Below the pieces are notes generated by a model, which was not told where the DNA came from, did not search any database, and worked only from the letters and a program-made list of their open reading frames with translations. From positions 1 through 64,000 of the forward strand of contig NW_020312116.1 in assembly GCF_002999335.1 (NCBI RefSeq): 64,000 nucleotides of DNA. The letters are read 5' to 3'. Positions 23,817 through 42,082 of this stretch are shown piece after piece. Each line of letters starts with the position of its first letter. Within the stretch, counting starts at the first letter, position 1. The stretch comes from Cyclospora cayetanensis. Lineage: Eukaryota; Apicomplexa; Conoidasida; Eucoccidiorida; Eimeriidae. The position numbers and the translations under genes are program-made.

Positions 23817-25096
23817 ATGCACAAGTTTTCCTGGGCCCTGTCGCGTGCCTCTTGTGTTCTCATCCGCACATCGACTTGTCCTTTTTTGCGTGTATCGACG
23901 ATGCCCTTGTGCCTTGCTGCAGCGGCAGCAGCAGCCACAGAGGCCCCTGAACCTCCCGCCAACAGCTTTCCACCGGTTCGCTGTTTTTCTGAGGAGAACA
24001 GCAACAAGAACAGGGAAAGCAGCGGGGTTGCCAACGTTTGCATAGTCGGGGTACGGGAGACCCTCGCACTAGATGGGGCCCCCATTTGTCAGGCTACAGC
24101 AGCAAGCGCAGAGGGCCCCTTGAAAGGCCCTCTCCCCCCTCCTCAACGGCGCCTTCAGTCAGGCTACGTGCCTTACAATCCGTACGGTCTCTCCCGTCTC
24201 AGTCGGCAGTTGCTGGAGCTAACAGAGTTGCCCTTCATGATCTTGTGGGTGTACTTCGCCTACTTTCTGGTCATCGTTTCTCTCACTGCACACAAAGTAA
24301 AGAGCAGAGTGTGGCTCAGTGCTCTCGTCGCGGGGGCCCTCGTCGGTGTGGGCCTGAATGCAAACGCGTATAGGGCTATCATGTACCGAGGATACCCAGA
24401 TGTCGGGTCAGTGAATCACTAGCTCCAGACCCTCAGACTCAGAACCCATGCAGTAATACACCGCGCTCTGAAATGCACAGACGTTGCTGAACACAACCAA
24501 TGCACAACGTGGCCGACTAACCCTCAAAAACTGGAAAAATGCCTGCGCAGACGCCCCCAATCTACTCTAGTTCCAAATCTGAAACCGCACACGGCGCACC
24601 ATGTATTTGCCTAAGCCATACTATAGAACAAGCGTGTGTTGAGTGAATCTTCGCCAATGAAAAGAAAAGCCGCTCCACTCATGCACCGCTCTTAGCGCCA
24701 AGGGGACGATCGCCGTGGACAGGCTCACATGCACGAGGCACTAGACACTTAAATGCAAAGAATCAGCGAGATTCCTACCCCTCGTGACCTTACGAGTACA
24801 ATCTGAGTCTTCTTAAAAGTCCGGCTATGTTTGTGTGTATCAATGCTTCGCGCAGGATTATTGTTCGCTTTTTCCTTATTCCCTTCGGGGTGTCTGCACT
24901 CTCCGGATTGTCGCACTCACTGCGAGAGGACTTTCTGCTGGTCTTCCCTGTGGACCCGGTACAGCTTCTGGTGGCGATCACCGTGCCGACTGTTGTTGTA
25001 TGCTCCTTGCTGCTGAGTCGGATCATTCTGCTGTACCGACTGCAGGTGCCCATCACTCTCCGCAATTTCTTCTTGAATGGTAGCATTTACTCCTAG
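23817..25096 (+). CDS. Candidate multi-pass membrane protein
   Basis: Two-exon model: 23817-24382 and 24856-25096, with donor AT|GTACCG and acceptor GCGCAG|G in matching phase, 268 residues. The N-terminal half is Ala/Pro-rich and could be partly untranslated. From about residue 120 it reads YVPYNPYGLSRLSRQLLEL, then two hydrophobic spans (around WVYFAYFLVIVSLTA and ALVAGALVGVGL). Exon 2 adds about two more (RFFLIPFGVSALSGL and LLVAITVPTVVVCSLLL). Spacing faintly recalls small three-span proteins such as TMEM18, but the loop between spans does not fit, so the family is left open. An antisense frame at 23546-24085 also looks protein-like; both cannot easily be real. Confidence 0.4.
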
Positions 25097-27864
25097 GTAT
25101 GTGTATACGTGTACTCTTTTAGGGGGGCAGAAAGCGGGCTCCTTTACATGCTTCTTCTGCTGCCCGGCTTTCAGTGCCACGGCTTTTTATATGTAGAAGA
25201 CCGCGCATACAATGAGAGTGGGCCGCCGTTCATGCGCGCAGGTGGTGCCCCCGCTGTGGTGTGTCTTTTCATGATCATAAAAAGTGGTGTATATGTGTAG
25301 AGGACAATCGCCCTTCGCCGCCAGAGGAGCACGGGGTCTCGAAAAGGAAGCGAAAACGCAAGCGTGTGGGGGAGGGGAGGGGGGATGGGGCACGGTTGCA
25401 CAGCAGTGCGCTGAAGCATGCATGCATGAAGACAGCTCCACTCACACCCACTGATCGCTTTGACCTGAGGAGGCTCTGGTGGGGATCTCCACTCCATGGT
25501 ATCCCACGTCGCAGGGATAAACCCCCCAGTAGGGAGGGAACACAGAATCTCATGGGAAAGCCGACATAATATTGGCGGCCATCTCGACAGGCCCTCTCTT
25601 TCATTTCTTCAGTCTCGTGTGTCAGGTGCCCCAACCCGCCAGCAGTCTGCTCCTTACTTTCCAGTGCAGTGGGGAAGCCAAAATTTTCTCAGGAGACCTA
25701 AGAGGACTCCGCGGCCCTCTTTGTACTGCAAACCGCCGTACACAAGAAACACAAATGAACCACAGATATCGAAAAGGTACAGCAAGTCTTCCAGGGGGCC
25801 CCCCAATGCGGGACCCCTGTGCGAATATCACAGGTAGGGGTGTCAGGGGCCCCAACAGCAGAGACTGAGGACCGCAGTATCCTCTGAACACCACACGTGA
25901 AGGCCCTTTAATGGCACTTCAGACCGTCTACCTCTGAAGAGCCAAACGTCAGTAAGCCCCGTTCTGGAACACCAACAGAGGAAGGGTGCTTGTTTCAGGT
26001 GATTTGGGCAGTAGCCAGGACCTTAGGCTTCAAGGGATGCTGCAGTTGGTGGGCCCCCTTTTGGGCCCTTCGTATAATTCAAGTTCTTACAGGTTTTCTC
26101 TACAGGTACTGGGTGGGTCGCACGGGGTGTCCCAAGGGTATCCCTCCGTGGAACCCTATCGCTACGCTTGTGTCTTTTTTTCTGCCAGCGAAGGTAAAGA
26201 TACAGCTGTCTTTGCGCTGGAGTGTACCTACTGTGTTTATAAGAACCGACTCATCTCTAGCTAGCTAGCGAAATGTTCCGAATAGGACAGGCCTGCACAT
26301 AGGCAATGCATGAAGGCTAGGAGGGCATTGCCTAAGCAACTATGTAGGGCATATTTTGAAGACTGACACAGTTCGAGGGAGTAAAGCAATCCATCTTACT
26401 CCGAAAAGCAGCTGTCGCTATTGTTCGCTAGTGAATCATTCCGTTTTAGGTTTGCTAGCCCCGTACAGGAAGTGTAGCCTCAAAAAGACGATCCATGCCC
26501 TACACGTTACAGGGGACCCTTCTATACCACGAGGGGGAATCCGCCACCCCCAGGCTACGAGGCCCACTTAGGACAGTACGACACTCTCTATAGGATTTAG
26601 TGGCTGGACGATCCATACCTCGTGTGAATGAGTCCAAAGGGTTCGAGCTCTGGATAAGGTGGCAGAAAGCTTTCTGTGAGACGCCCTAGGCATCAGCTCG
26701 CACTGCGGTAACCAGTCACAGCAGCAGACAGTACTCAAAGGCACATATAGAAGGCAAAGGAGACCTATCACAGAATACTCAAGAAGCCTGAGTGCACGCA
26801 TAAATCACGAGAAAACGCAACCTTGCAGATTATCATGCATTCAGAACCTAATGCCCGAAACTCTAATCCAGGGTTAAAGATTGCAAACGCCATTCTAGGG
26901 CAATTGCACAAAGATCCTGAGCTTCAAAATCTTATCGCTTTTAGAATCAAACGAAATAAAAGTCCTTCCACACCACTGTCCTTCTTCCTGTCAACCCACA
27001 GCGCTAAGGACTGCGAGGAAGGAAGGCTGGCGTGTATACAGCTACAGCATACAATAATAGCAATCGTAGGCACTTAATCGCACAGTGACATAGCGCAAAA
27101 ACAACACAGTCTGGGGTCCTACCGAACGGAGCAGAGAGTATGTCTACCCTTCATCCAGGGTCTCCGCAGGGTGCCATTCGAATCCAGAGACGAAAAAAAC
27201 TTAATGGACAGCTAGCCAGTGTCATTTTGAACTAGCGCTCTCATTCCCCCGCTGGTGCCCCTCAAATTCCCCAACACAAGGGGAGAGGGACAGGTTGGGC
27301 TTGCGTAGCTGCTCCCCATACGCACTCCGAGCACTCGCTGCTAGTTGCACATAGTATCTAGAGCACAAGCATATAGCAGTGCGTCGAAGCGTATCGAGTT
27401 AATAGTGCTCTGCAGTAGATAAAACACATTAGCAAGCAAACTAAGAAGACGAGTTCTTAAAACTCATAATTGCACATAACACGCGTCGTAGAAGGTACCA
27501 AAGTGAAGCAGCGGTGCCCGCTACATCTGGGGACCCGACATTTTTGGCAATGCGCGATAGTCTGACCATAGGAGCACCAATTGCTGTTACCCATCGCAGC
27601 TGGGCAAGCAGCGGCCGCGTTCGCTGTACGAGGTTGTGAGCTTCTGCCTATGTGTATGCATAGTAAAACTATGGGGCCGTTGCCCAGTGGTGGATTTGCG
27701 TGCCGACCCCGCTGCAGCGAACATCTTGCGATTTCGCTCTATATATAGTTATTCAATCAGAAGCCTTTGCTGCTGCCTCGCTTGCGTAAAGCAAGAGCCA
27801 CTCTCTTGCTTGAGTATTCGGAATTTATCAGTGGTCTACAAACGACAGCTCTGGAGGCAACAGT
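25097..27864. other. No supported gene
   Basis: Short frames only. 25986-26268 contains a hydrophobic frame in two phases, but without splice support. TGCATGCA is at 25419-25426. The last part is the 5' flank of the small gene starting at 27865. Confidence 0.4.
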
Positions 27865-28236
27865 ATGGACAGCCACAGCAGCAGCGGCGGCGGGAGCAGT
27901 GGGGCGGTTTCCTTGGTGTGCTCCTCTCGTGAATTGAGAAACGTAGTAGCAGCATATTTGGAGAAGGAAGGGCCAGTACGTTTTCTGCGCCTACTGCGGC
28001 ACGTAGCTTCCCAGATGCCTTCTTCACCCCGAACAAGCATGAAACTGTCGTTGAGAGGGTAGGTTGACGTAGGCTAATCTCCTCAAAGGGGCGGTGACAA
28101 TAGCCACAGTTCTGAGCCGCTCATCGCTTTACGTCCCTCCAAGCCTAACCTGTACACGCGAAAGTGGCCGCTGCACTACAGGCGAGCTCCGGATTGCAAC
28201 CTCTACGTCTCTTCTACCAAGCGCCACTCTCGCTAA
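27865..28236 (+). CDS. Small two-exon protein of unknown function
   Basis: Exon 1 is 27865-28058 and exon 2 is 28110-28236, separated by a 51-bp intron with GTAGGT donor and CACAG acceptor in matching phase; 106 residues. The N-terminus is Ser/Gly-rich (MDSHSSSGGGSSG), followed by a predicted helical segment (RELRNVVAAYLEKEGPVRFL). The C-terminus is strongly basic, with NLYTRKWPLHYRR and ending STKRHSR. The basic, aromatic tail would suit an RNA- or ribosome-associated protein, but I recognise no family. It ends about 300 bp from the convergent TFIIH p52 gene. Confidence 0.45.
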
Positions 28237-28546
28237 CAAGCAGCTAATGAACTGCTTCTTTTTCGACCCACCAGCGGCCGTACTGTGGAAGCAGGCATAT
28301 CACCGCAAAGCTAAACTTGTCGGTCCTAGTCTATTTAGGGACCTTTGGGCTGGGAGGGGAATAGGTGTGAGGCAGAATTTGAAGGCAGTGTAGCACAAAC
28401 GGAGAGCCCTCAAGGTCTGTTGTAACCTCCGCACACGCGAGCGGCCAGCGAAAATCAGGCCACACATACAGGCACCCTCAACTGCGTGTGAAACAGGAAG
28501 ACCCCCCTTCTGCATGTAAGTCTTCTTTCTCCAAAAGGCCCCTTTT
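28237..28546. other. Short convergent intergenic gap
   Basis: 310 bp between two converging stop codons; must contain both 3' UTRs. No terminator or polyadenylation signal is identified with confidence. Confidence 0.4.
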
Positions 28547-30405
28547 TCAGGATGGGGGTCCTCCGGCCCGTTGCGCCATGAGTTCATCTCGGATTTCTCT
28601 GATGCGTGCCACAATCTCTGGTTTTGAATCCGCATGCACCGCGAGGTACTTCTCTGCAGCCATCCACCGAGCGAACTCAGGGCTCTGTGGATCTTCAGGC
28701 CACATGGTGTAGTGGACAGCGCAGTTCTTCGCGACTGCCCACCTGACACTTCTCTGGAAGAGCTCAGGAAGAAGAGAGGCATCCCATCCTTTAAAAACAA
28801 CAGAGGGGATAAGCGAGAGACGTTGCCGCTCCTGTTGCCACATGCGTAGCTGGATCGCCACGTTTTCGGGGATGATGGGCTTGTTGTGCTTCGCTTTTTT
28901 TTCCAGCGCCACCGCATGCGCATGGGCTTCTAGGAAGCCAATGATCTGCTCTGCACTGATTCCAGCCTTGAGAGCTCCTAACACGGAGGCCCTCGTCAAC
29001 AGTCCCACTACCAGGTTCGGCAGGCGGGCGGTAAGCTCGCACAAATGCGACAATACAGATACATGCAAAGGCGATGCGGTGTACATGTAGACTTTGAAGT
29101 TTGTTTCCACTAGGATGGCTGGCTGTAGCCCCAAAGATCCAAAGGCAGAAATGGAGGGTGTCAAGCGAGCAGCACCCTCCAGTGATACATCACTCACCCT
29201 GAAAGTGAATCCACAAAAAAGTCGCAAAGCACACGCATGCTGATGTTGTTGTCGTTGCCGAACGTTCAATACCCAGGCGGCCATATCCGTCGCACCCCAG
29301 CAGCAGCAGCAATCGCCAAGGAGAGCAAAGGCAACAGCTCGCTAGAAACACCGCTGGCGGGGAAGTTGACAGCAGCGCGCGCAGGAAGGTTGCATTCAGC
29401 ATCAAGCTCGAGGGATGCGTGTGCCTACTTGCTCTCCGATGCGAGCCACGGATGAAAGGGCCCTTCTAAAACAGAAGAGGCTGCGGAGCGTGGGTTCCCC
29501 TGCTGGCTACCCATAGGCTTGTCTTCTGTTTCACGAGGAGTACCCACCCTCGTTCTCCTGGACTGGAAGCCCCCGTGGTGAACTAGGGCATCATGCTGAT
29601 TATGATCATCCTTCCGAATAAGAAGTGCATACGGAGCTGCAAAAGCGTATAAGGCACCCTCCGGCAAGGGGCTGGTCTTCTGCTGCTGTACAGACACCTT
29701 ATTCTTGCCTTTTTCCTTCCCGGAGGTTCCTGCGGCTCCCGAGGCGCGGAGGGCCCCCGGAGGGGCCCAGGCAATGCCCAAGTCAATGCAGAGACTCATC
29801 AGACGGCGTTGAGGCGGTGTGATGTGGGCAAGCGAAAAAGGCTGCCCAATGCAGCTCTCCGCCATCGCCGTCAGCAGCAACAAGGTTTCTTCCATCTGAG
29901 CGGAGACACCGGGAGGGAAAAAGCAGCAAAGAAAAGGCCATGAAACGCGGCAAGTTAGGGCAGAGCCTTACCCAAGAGCAGCAGCAAACAGAGTAGAACC
30001 TCCCAGTTTTCCCGTAGGGGCGTTTGTTCAAAGACTCCACCAAGCACCCATAGAGGGTCCAGCTGCCACCAGCGGGAAAAACGAAAGAGCGACGCACGTC
30101 TTGCTGTGTAGCCTCCAGGAGAGCTGCAGATGCTCCTGCAGGAGATTCCACCTCCCCCTCTGCGCCTGTTCCCGGCCTGCTGCTATTCGCGCTGCTGCTG
30201 CTGCTGCTGTGTGCCCTCTTAGAACTCCTTTTGCTGCTGCTGCTGCCGACACTGCTCCGTAGAGCTGCTTCATGGGCAGCGTTACTGAGCAGGCCCCCAT
30301 CAATGAGATAAAGAAACTCGTGCAACAGAGAGCACAGCTGGGCCCTTAAATCCTTTAACAACCAGGAAAACGCTTCTCGTGCCATTACGTAGTCGGGGCC
30401 TCCCG

Positions 30406-30457
<52 letters not shown>

Positions 30458-31816
30458 GGTGGTATTCCCCGGGGTACCTGGGAAGTACTGCTGCTGCTGC
30501 TGCAGTTGTTGCTGCAGTTGTTGCTGCTGCTGCATCGAACTCTTGGAGGTGCTCTCTCGACACAGCAGCCGCTTGCGACGGAGGATCTGAAGGGCGTGAA
30601 ACATCCCCAAACGAAACGCTCGTCATCGCTTCCTTTGAACGATCACGTTGCCACAGAACCTGCTACGCGACACGGAAGGAGGGATCTCGGGAAAAGCAAT
30701 CACCGATCGAGGACTTACTGCCAGGAGATCTGGGGAGGGTCCATCCGGGTTGTTGCGCCCCTGCGAACCTCTTTCCGAGGCTCTAACAACGAATTGCAGC
30801 AGCCGTTCCCACTGTCTCTGACTGTGCAGCAGCAGCACCTGTTTGGAGGGGAACGCCTCCCTACGGGGGAGCACAAGGAAGGGCAGGGGGGCCCTTGGAG
30901 GCCCTTCCAGGAGGAGTTGCAGGAGTGTTTTCCGAAATGCAGGGGTCAGTGCATACTGCGTGAGCCGCTGCTGCTGCTTTGTGGTGGAGCTGGCCGTGCT
31001 GCTGAGGGCTTGCGGCTTAAGTGCCCCTCGCGCAGCTGGCTTACCGTCCCCAGCTGCATCTGCAGGAGTACTTCCAGCCTCAGAAGCCGTTAACGGGATC
31101 GGGGGAGGTGCTGGCTCGATAGCTCGAATGAATCGCGCAGCAGTGAGGCGCTGTAATGCCCTCCTGAGCTCAGCAACGCTGCTAGGGGAGACCCACAGGC
31201 GCATGGCTCTCTCGGAGACAGACTGCTGCAGAGGCAGCAGCCGCAGCAACACGTGCCTATCGAAGACGCTGAGGGTGCGAAAGCAGCAGCAGCATCCCAG
31301 GGGAGACGCCAGGAGTGACTGCGGCACGGGAGAGGGTAGGGACAAGATGTATGAGAACAGCTCATTTCCGCTGCAAAGAAAGAAGCGACACATAAAAGAA
31401 GCGAACAGATGGGATACACATAGATACATACCCGAGTAGTCGAGGCGTGCAGCAGCAGAAGCAGCAGAATAGCAGCCAAGGCAGCAAGTGGAGGGGTGGG
31501 GATGAGAGGAGGGCTCTCCTCTGCTCGGGGGCCCCAAGCCTCGATCTTTCAGGTTCAATTTACTGCAAGCGCCACCACGCGAGCCTCTGGAGTAAACCCC
31601 TCGAAGCCGCTCCTCTTACCTGCATTCAGCGGCAGAGCGAAGGGCTGTAGGGGGAGGTCGCTCTACAGCAGATAGACGAGGAGCTGCAGGGGCACCTGCA
31701 GCTTTGCGGGGGGCCTCCCCCGCGGCAGGTGGGCCCCCGTTTCCTCGCCAAGGAGGCCCCGGAGAGCTCTGCGTGGCGCCTGTACCCATTGCATTCATGT
31801 CGGAAGGGCCCCTCAT
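28547..31816 (-). CDS. GTF2H4: TFIIH core subunit p52 (Tfb2/GTF2H4)
   Basis: Part of the TFIIH core, where p52 anchors and stimulates the XPB translocase in transcription initiation and nucleotide excision repair. Exons: 31816-31620, 31370-30719, 30586-29972, 29895-29429, 29198-28547; phases agree and give 860 residues against about 460 in human. The N-terminal part (LFSYILSLP, then VLLRLLPLQQSVSERAMRLWV) and the winged-helix region match the family. The C-terminal exon is diagnostic: ILVETNFKVYMYTASPL, RLPNLVVGLLTRASV and GISAEQIIGFLEAHAHAV, followed by the p8-binding tail. The extra length comes from a low-complexity N-terminus, a Gln and Ser run (30409-30535), a second Ser-rich block and a Gly/Ser/Lys/Gln insert in exon 4. 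The start ATG at 31816 is the first in frame; ATGs at 31798 and 31789 are alternatives. Confidence 0.9.
30409..30535. repeat. CTG runs coding poly-Ser and poly-Gln in p52
   Basis: About 15 CTG units at 30409-30455 are read on minus as AGC (Ser); a second group at 30490-30535 is read as CAG (Gln). The same trinucleotide is thus translated in different frames within one exon. Confidence 0.9.
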
Positions 31817-32793
31817 CCGTAGATGGCGAAAGAGGAATGCACGGGCACGGAGGGGGGTGCTAGGGGCCTGGGGGCCCCTAGGGACCCCCCTTGGCTGCCG
31901 AAGGGAATTAAAGCCCTTAAATTCAAGCACAGGCACGGAAATGCTACGCAGGCATTGGAAGAGATCCTAGGAGAGCGCCGTATAAACACCGGAGAGGGGG
32001 TGCTGTACACGAGGTGTTGCACCAAGTCCGTCTGGCCGAGAGAAAACGGCTACCAAATAGGGCGAACTGCAGCTATGAGCGAGCCTAAAAAGCCTTTCCT
32101 CAGCTGAAAAGCAGTAGTATGTAGTCAAAGACTTTGCATCTAGCGGCGCAGGGGACGCAGCAAGCAGCAGAAGACCCCTGCGTGGGGCCCCCCACTACCT
32201 ACTGCCGTTGGGGCAGCCCGCATTCAGAGAGGGGGCCCCCGACGGGGGCCCCTGCATACATGCTTTGCCTCCAATGCCGCTTTGCTTGCTTTTCCCCTCG
32301 CGCTGCTTGTATATGCACTGTATCTTTCAGGAAGGTTTGCCTCTACTCAGCTGCTCATGCATATCGAATCTCCCGCCGCCCTTCCAGCGGGCCCGAAGCC
32401 TGTTCCGTAAAAGGCGACGGCTTTAACAGCTTTACAGCTTCCTTCGGTAGCCAGCGAGAAGTCAAAATCAAATTCCTTGTCTTCAGTTTATTGCAGGAGG
32501 CGGTATTTGAAGCCGTGCGTGAGAAACCCAGGGATCTCCGTGGCTGCACGGGGAGCCCAAAGGGTAAGGCCCTAAGGCCTCATCCGCCCCTTCACTCTCT
32601 CTCCCCTTGGTGCGGCAGCAGTTTTGTTTGTGCTGCTCCTGCTGGATCTTGGAGGCTTTATGGGGCCTAAGAAGATGCGCAGCGTGGGGTAAAAGTTCCC
32701 CCGAAGCTCGCCATCCTTCCCATCCCCTATTTTGGGGGTGCCATAGGACCTTTTGAACCCGCTCACAGGGGGCTCCGTGCGCGTGTTTCGACG
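31817..32793. promoter_or_regulatory. Divergent promoter region, p52 and RPC1
   Basis: 977 bp between the start codons of two head-to-head genes of the transcription machinery. It contains several GGGGCCCC-type palindromes (for example around 31870 and 32230) and a frame at 32134-32670 that I regard as non-coding. No TATA box or known coccidian element can be assigned with confidence; a shared promoter is inferred from layout. Confidence 0.45.
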
Positions 32794-40700
<7,907 letters not shown>

Positions 40701-42082
40701 GGCTTTACTGCCGTTCTACCAGCTCTAATATACGTAGCTTGCTGGTGCAAGATGAGTAACCTTTCATTCCTTAAACACGGCCTTTCTTCACACAAGCAAC
40801 ACCACCAAAGCCAGGCTTTGCCACTACCCCTAACGCATGTGGCTGTTAAGGGATTCTGGCTTCTTTGCGCTGTGCGCTCTTCCCTATTGGCTGCAGATTG
40901 GCAAGGCGGGAGAGTGAGACACTCCTCGCCAACTACAAAACAGCAGTCCCCACAGCTCGTTAATCCCTGCCTGCCATTGTCCTTTTCGATGGCGCTCAGT
41001 TGTATTCCTGAGCCGGGCCAATAACTAATTGCTGCTGTCATATATTGGAGTAATAATTGCGAGGGAAGCTTTGTTCTCCTGCAAGCAAATCCCCCCTCTT
41101 GGGCCGTACCGTCAGCTAGAAAAAAAGAACTTGCCCGTGCTGCAGGATGAGAAGGGTTTCATCATGAAAGAACAGCGAGGCTTTCGCGGTCTAGACTGCT
41201 ACCCAGCAAGCCACGAGAGCCTTCGTGCCACTAATGGCACTAAGGCTATAGGCAAATGGTAGCGGCCGCTGTATGCCGTTTATGCGAAAACGATAAAAGG
41301 CTCTATTATGTGAAGGTGGCAAAGAAATCCCTGTCGACTACACAGTAAGGCCTCCATGTGTAGAGGAGGGTGACTGAAGGCGGAGGTAGAGGTCTCAAAC
41401 ATCAGCTCCTACGCTCCCATCATTAGCCGCAAGCTGCGATGCTTCAGGCACTGACACGTCCATTAAAGCGTGGCACAGCAAACGACACCACCAACCCTAC
41501 GTGCTACATTTCTATTCTTGGCTTAATTGGCTTTACAAACCTCATCCATGAAAGGCTGTAACTTCCCTCTGGACTGGAGTGCGGCAGCCCTCTGCTGTGT
41601 GAGCTACTTTCCTGTACGCCGGTCTATGCCATTTGTTGCATATGAAAGCGCCACTAATCCCCCAATGTGGGCAGCAATAAGGCATACGAGCACCAGTATC
41701 CATTTGGATACGAACATATATGTTAAGTGACCGAGAATATAACCGAGGCACGACGAAGGGAGCTAAGTGCAGCAGATGGATCATCTCTGCTGTCCATCCA
41801 TTGGACATTCTTAGCGCAAACATAACCATCTATGTACGGAGTTCGCCAGGATAAAATGACAAGAACCTGCGTTGCCTGGGTTCTGGTGTCACCTTTAGTC
41901 CGTTTATCTGTTGCGGGGTGTCTAGGACTTTACCCTGTCTGGCACCCACAAAGGCGCACGCCCTTTCTCTACCCCTTCATCTAAACTCCAGAGCCAGCCC
42001 TCCTTTGTTCGAACTCTCGCCACCCCTAACGGGTAATATCGGTCAGCGAGGAAGAAGGACCGTGAGAATCAAGTGTTGTTGA
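40701..42082. other. Convergent intergenic region
   Basis: 1.4 kb between the stop codons of RPC1 (+) and SARNP (-). It contains only short domainless frames; 3' UTRs are expected. Confidence 0.45.

Noticed and set aside
27165..27185. T-loop-like ATTCGAATC as part of a tRNA gene
   Set aside because: No matching A box or clover-leaf stems upstream.
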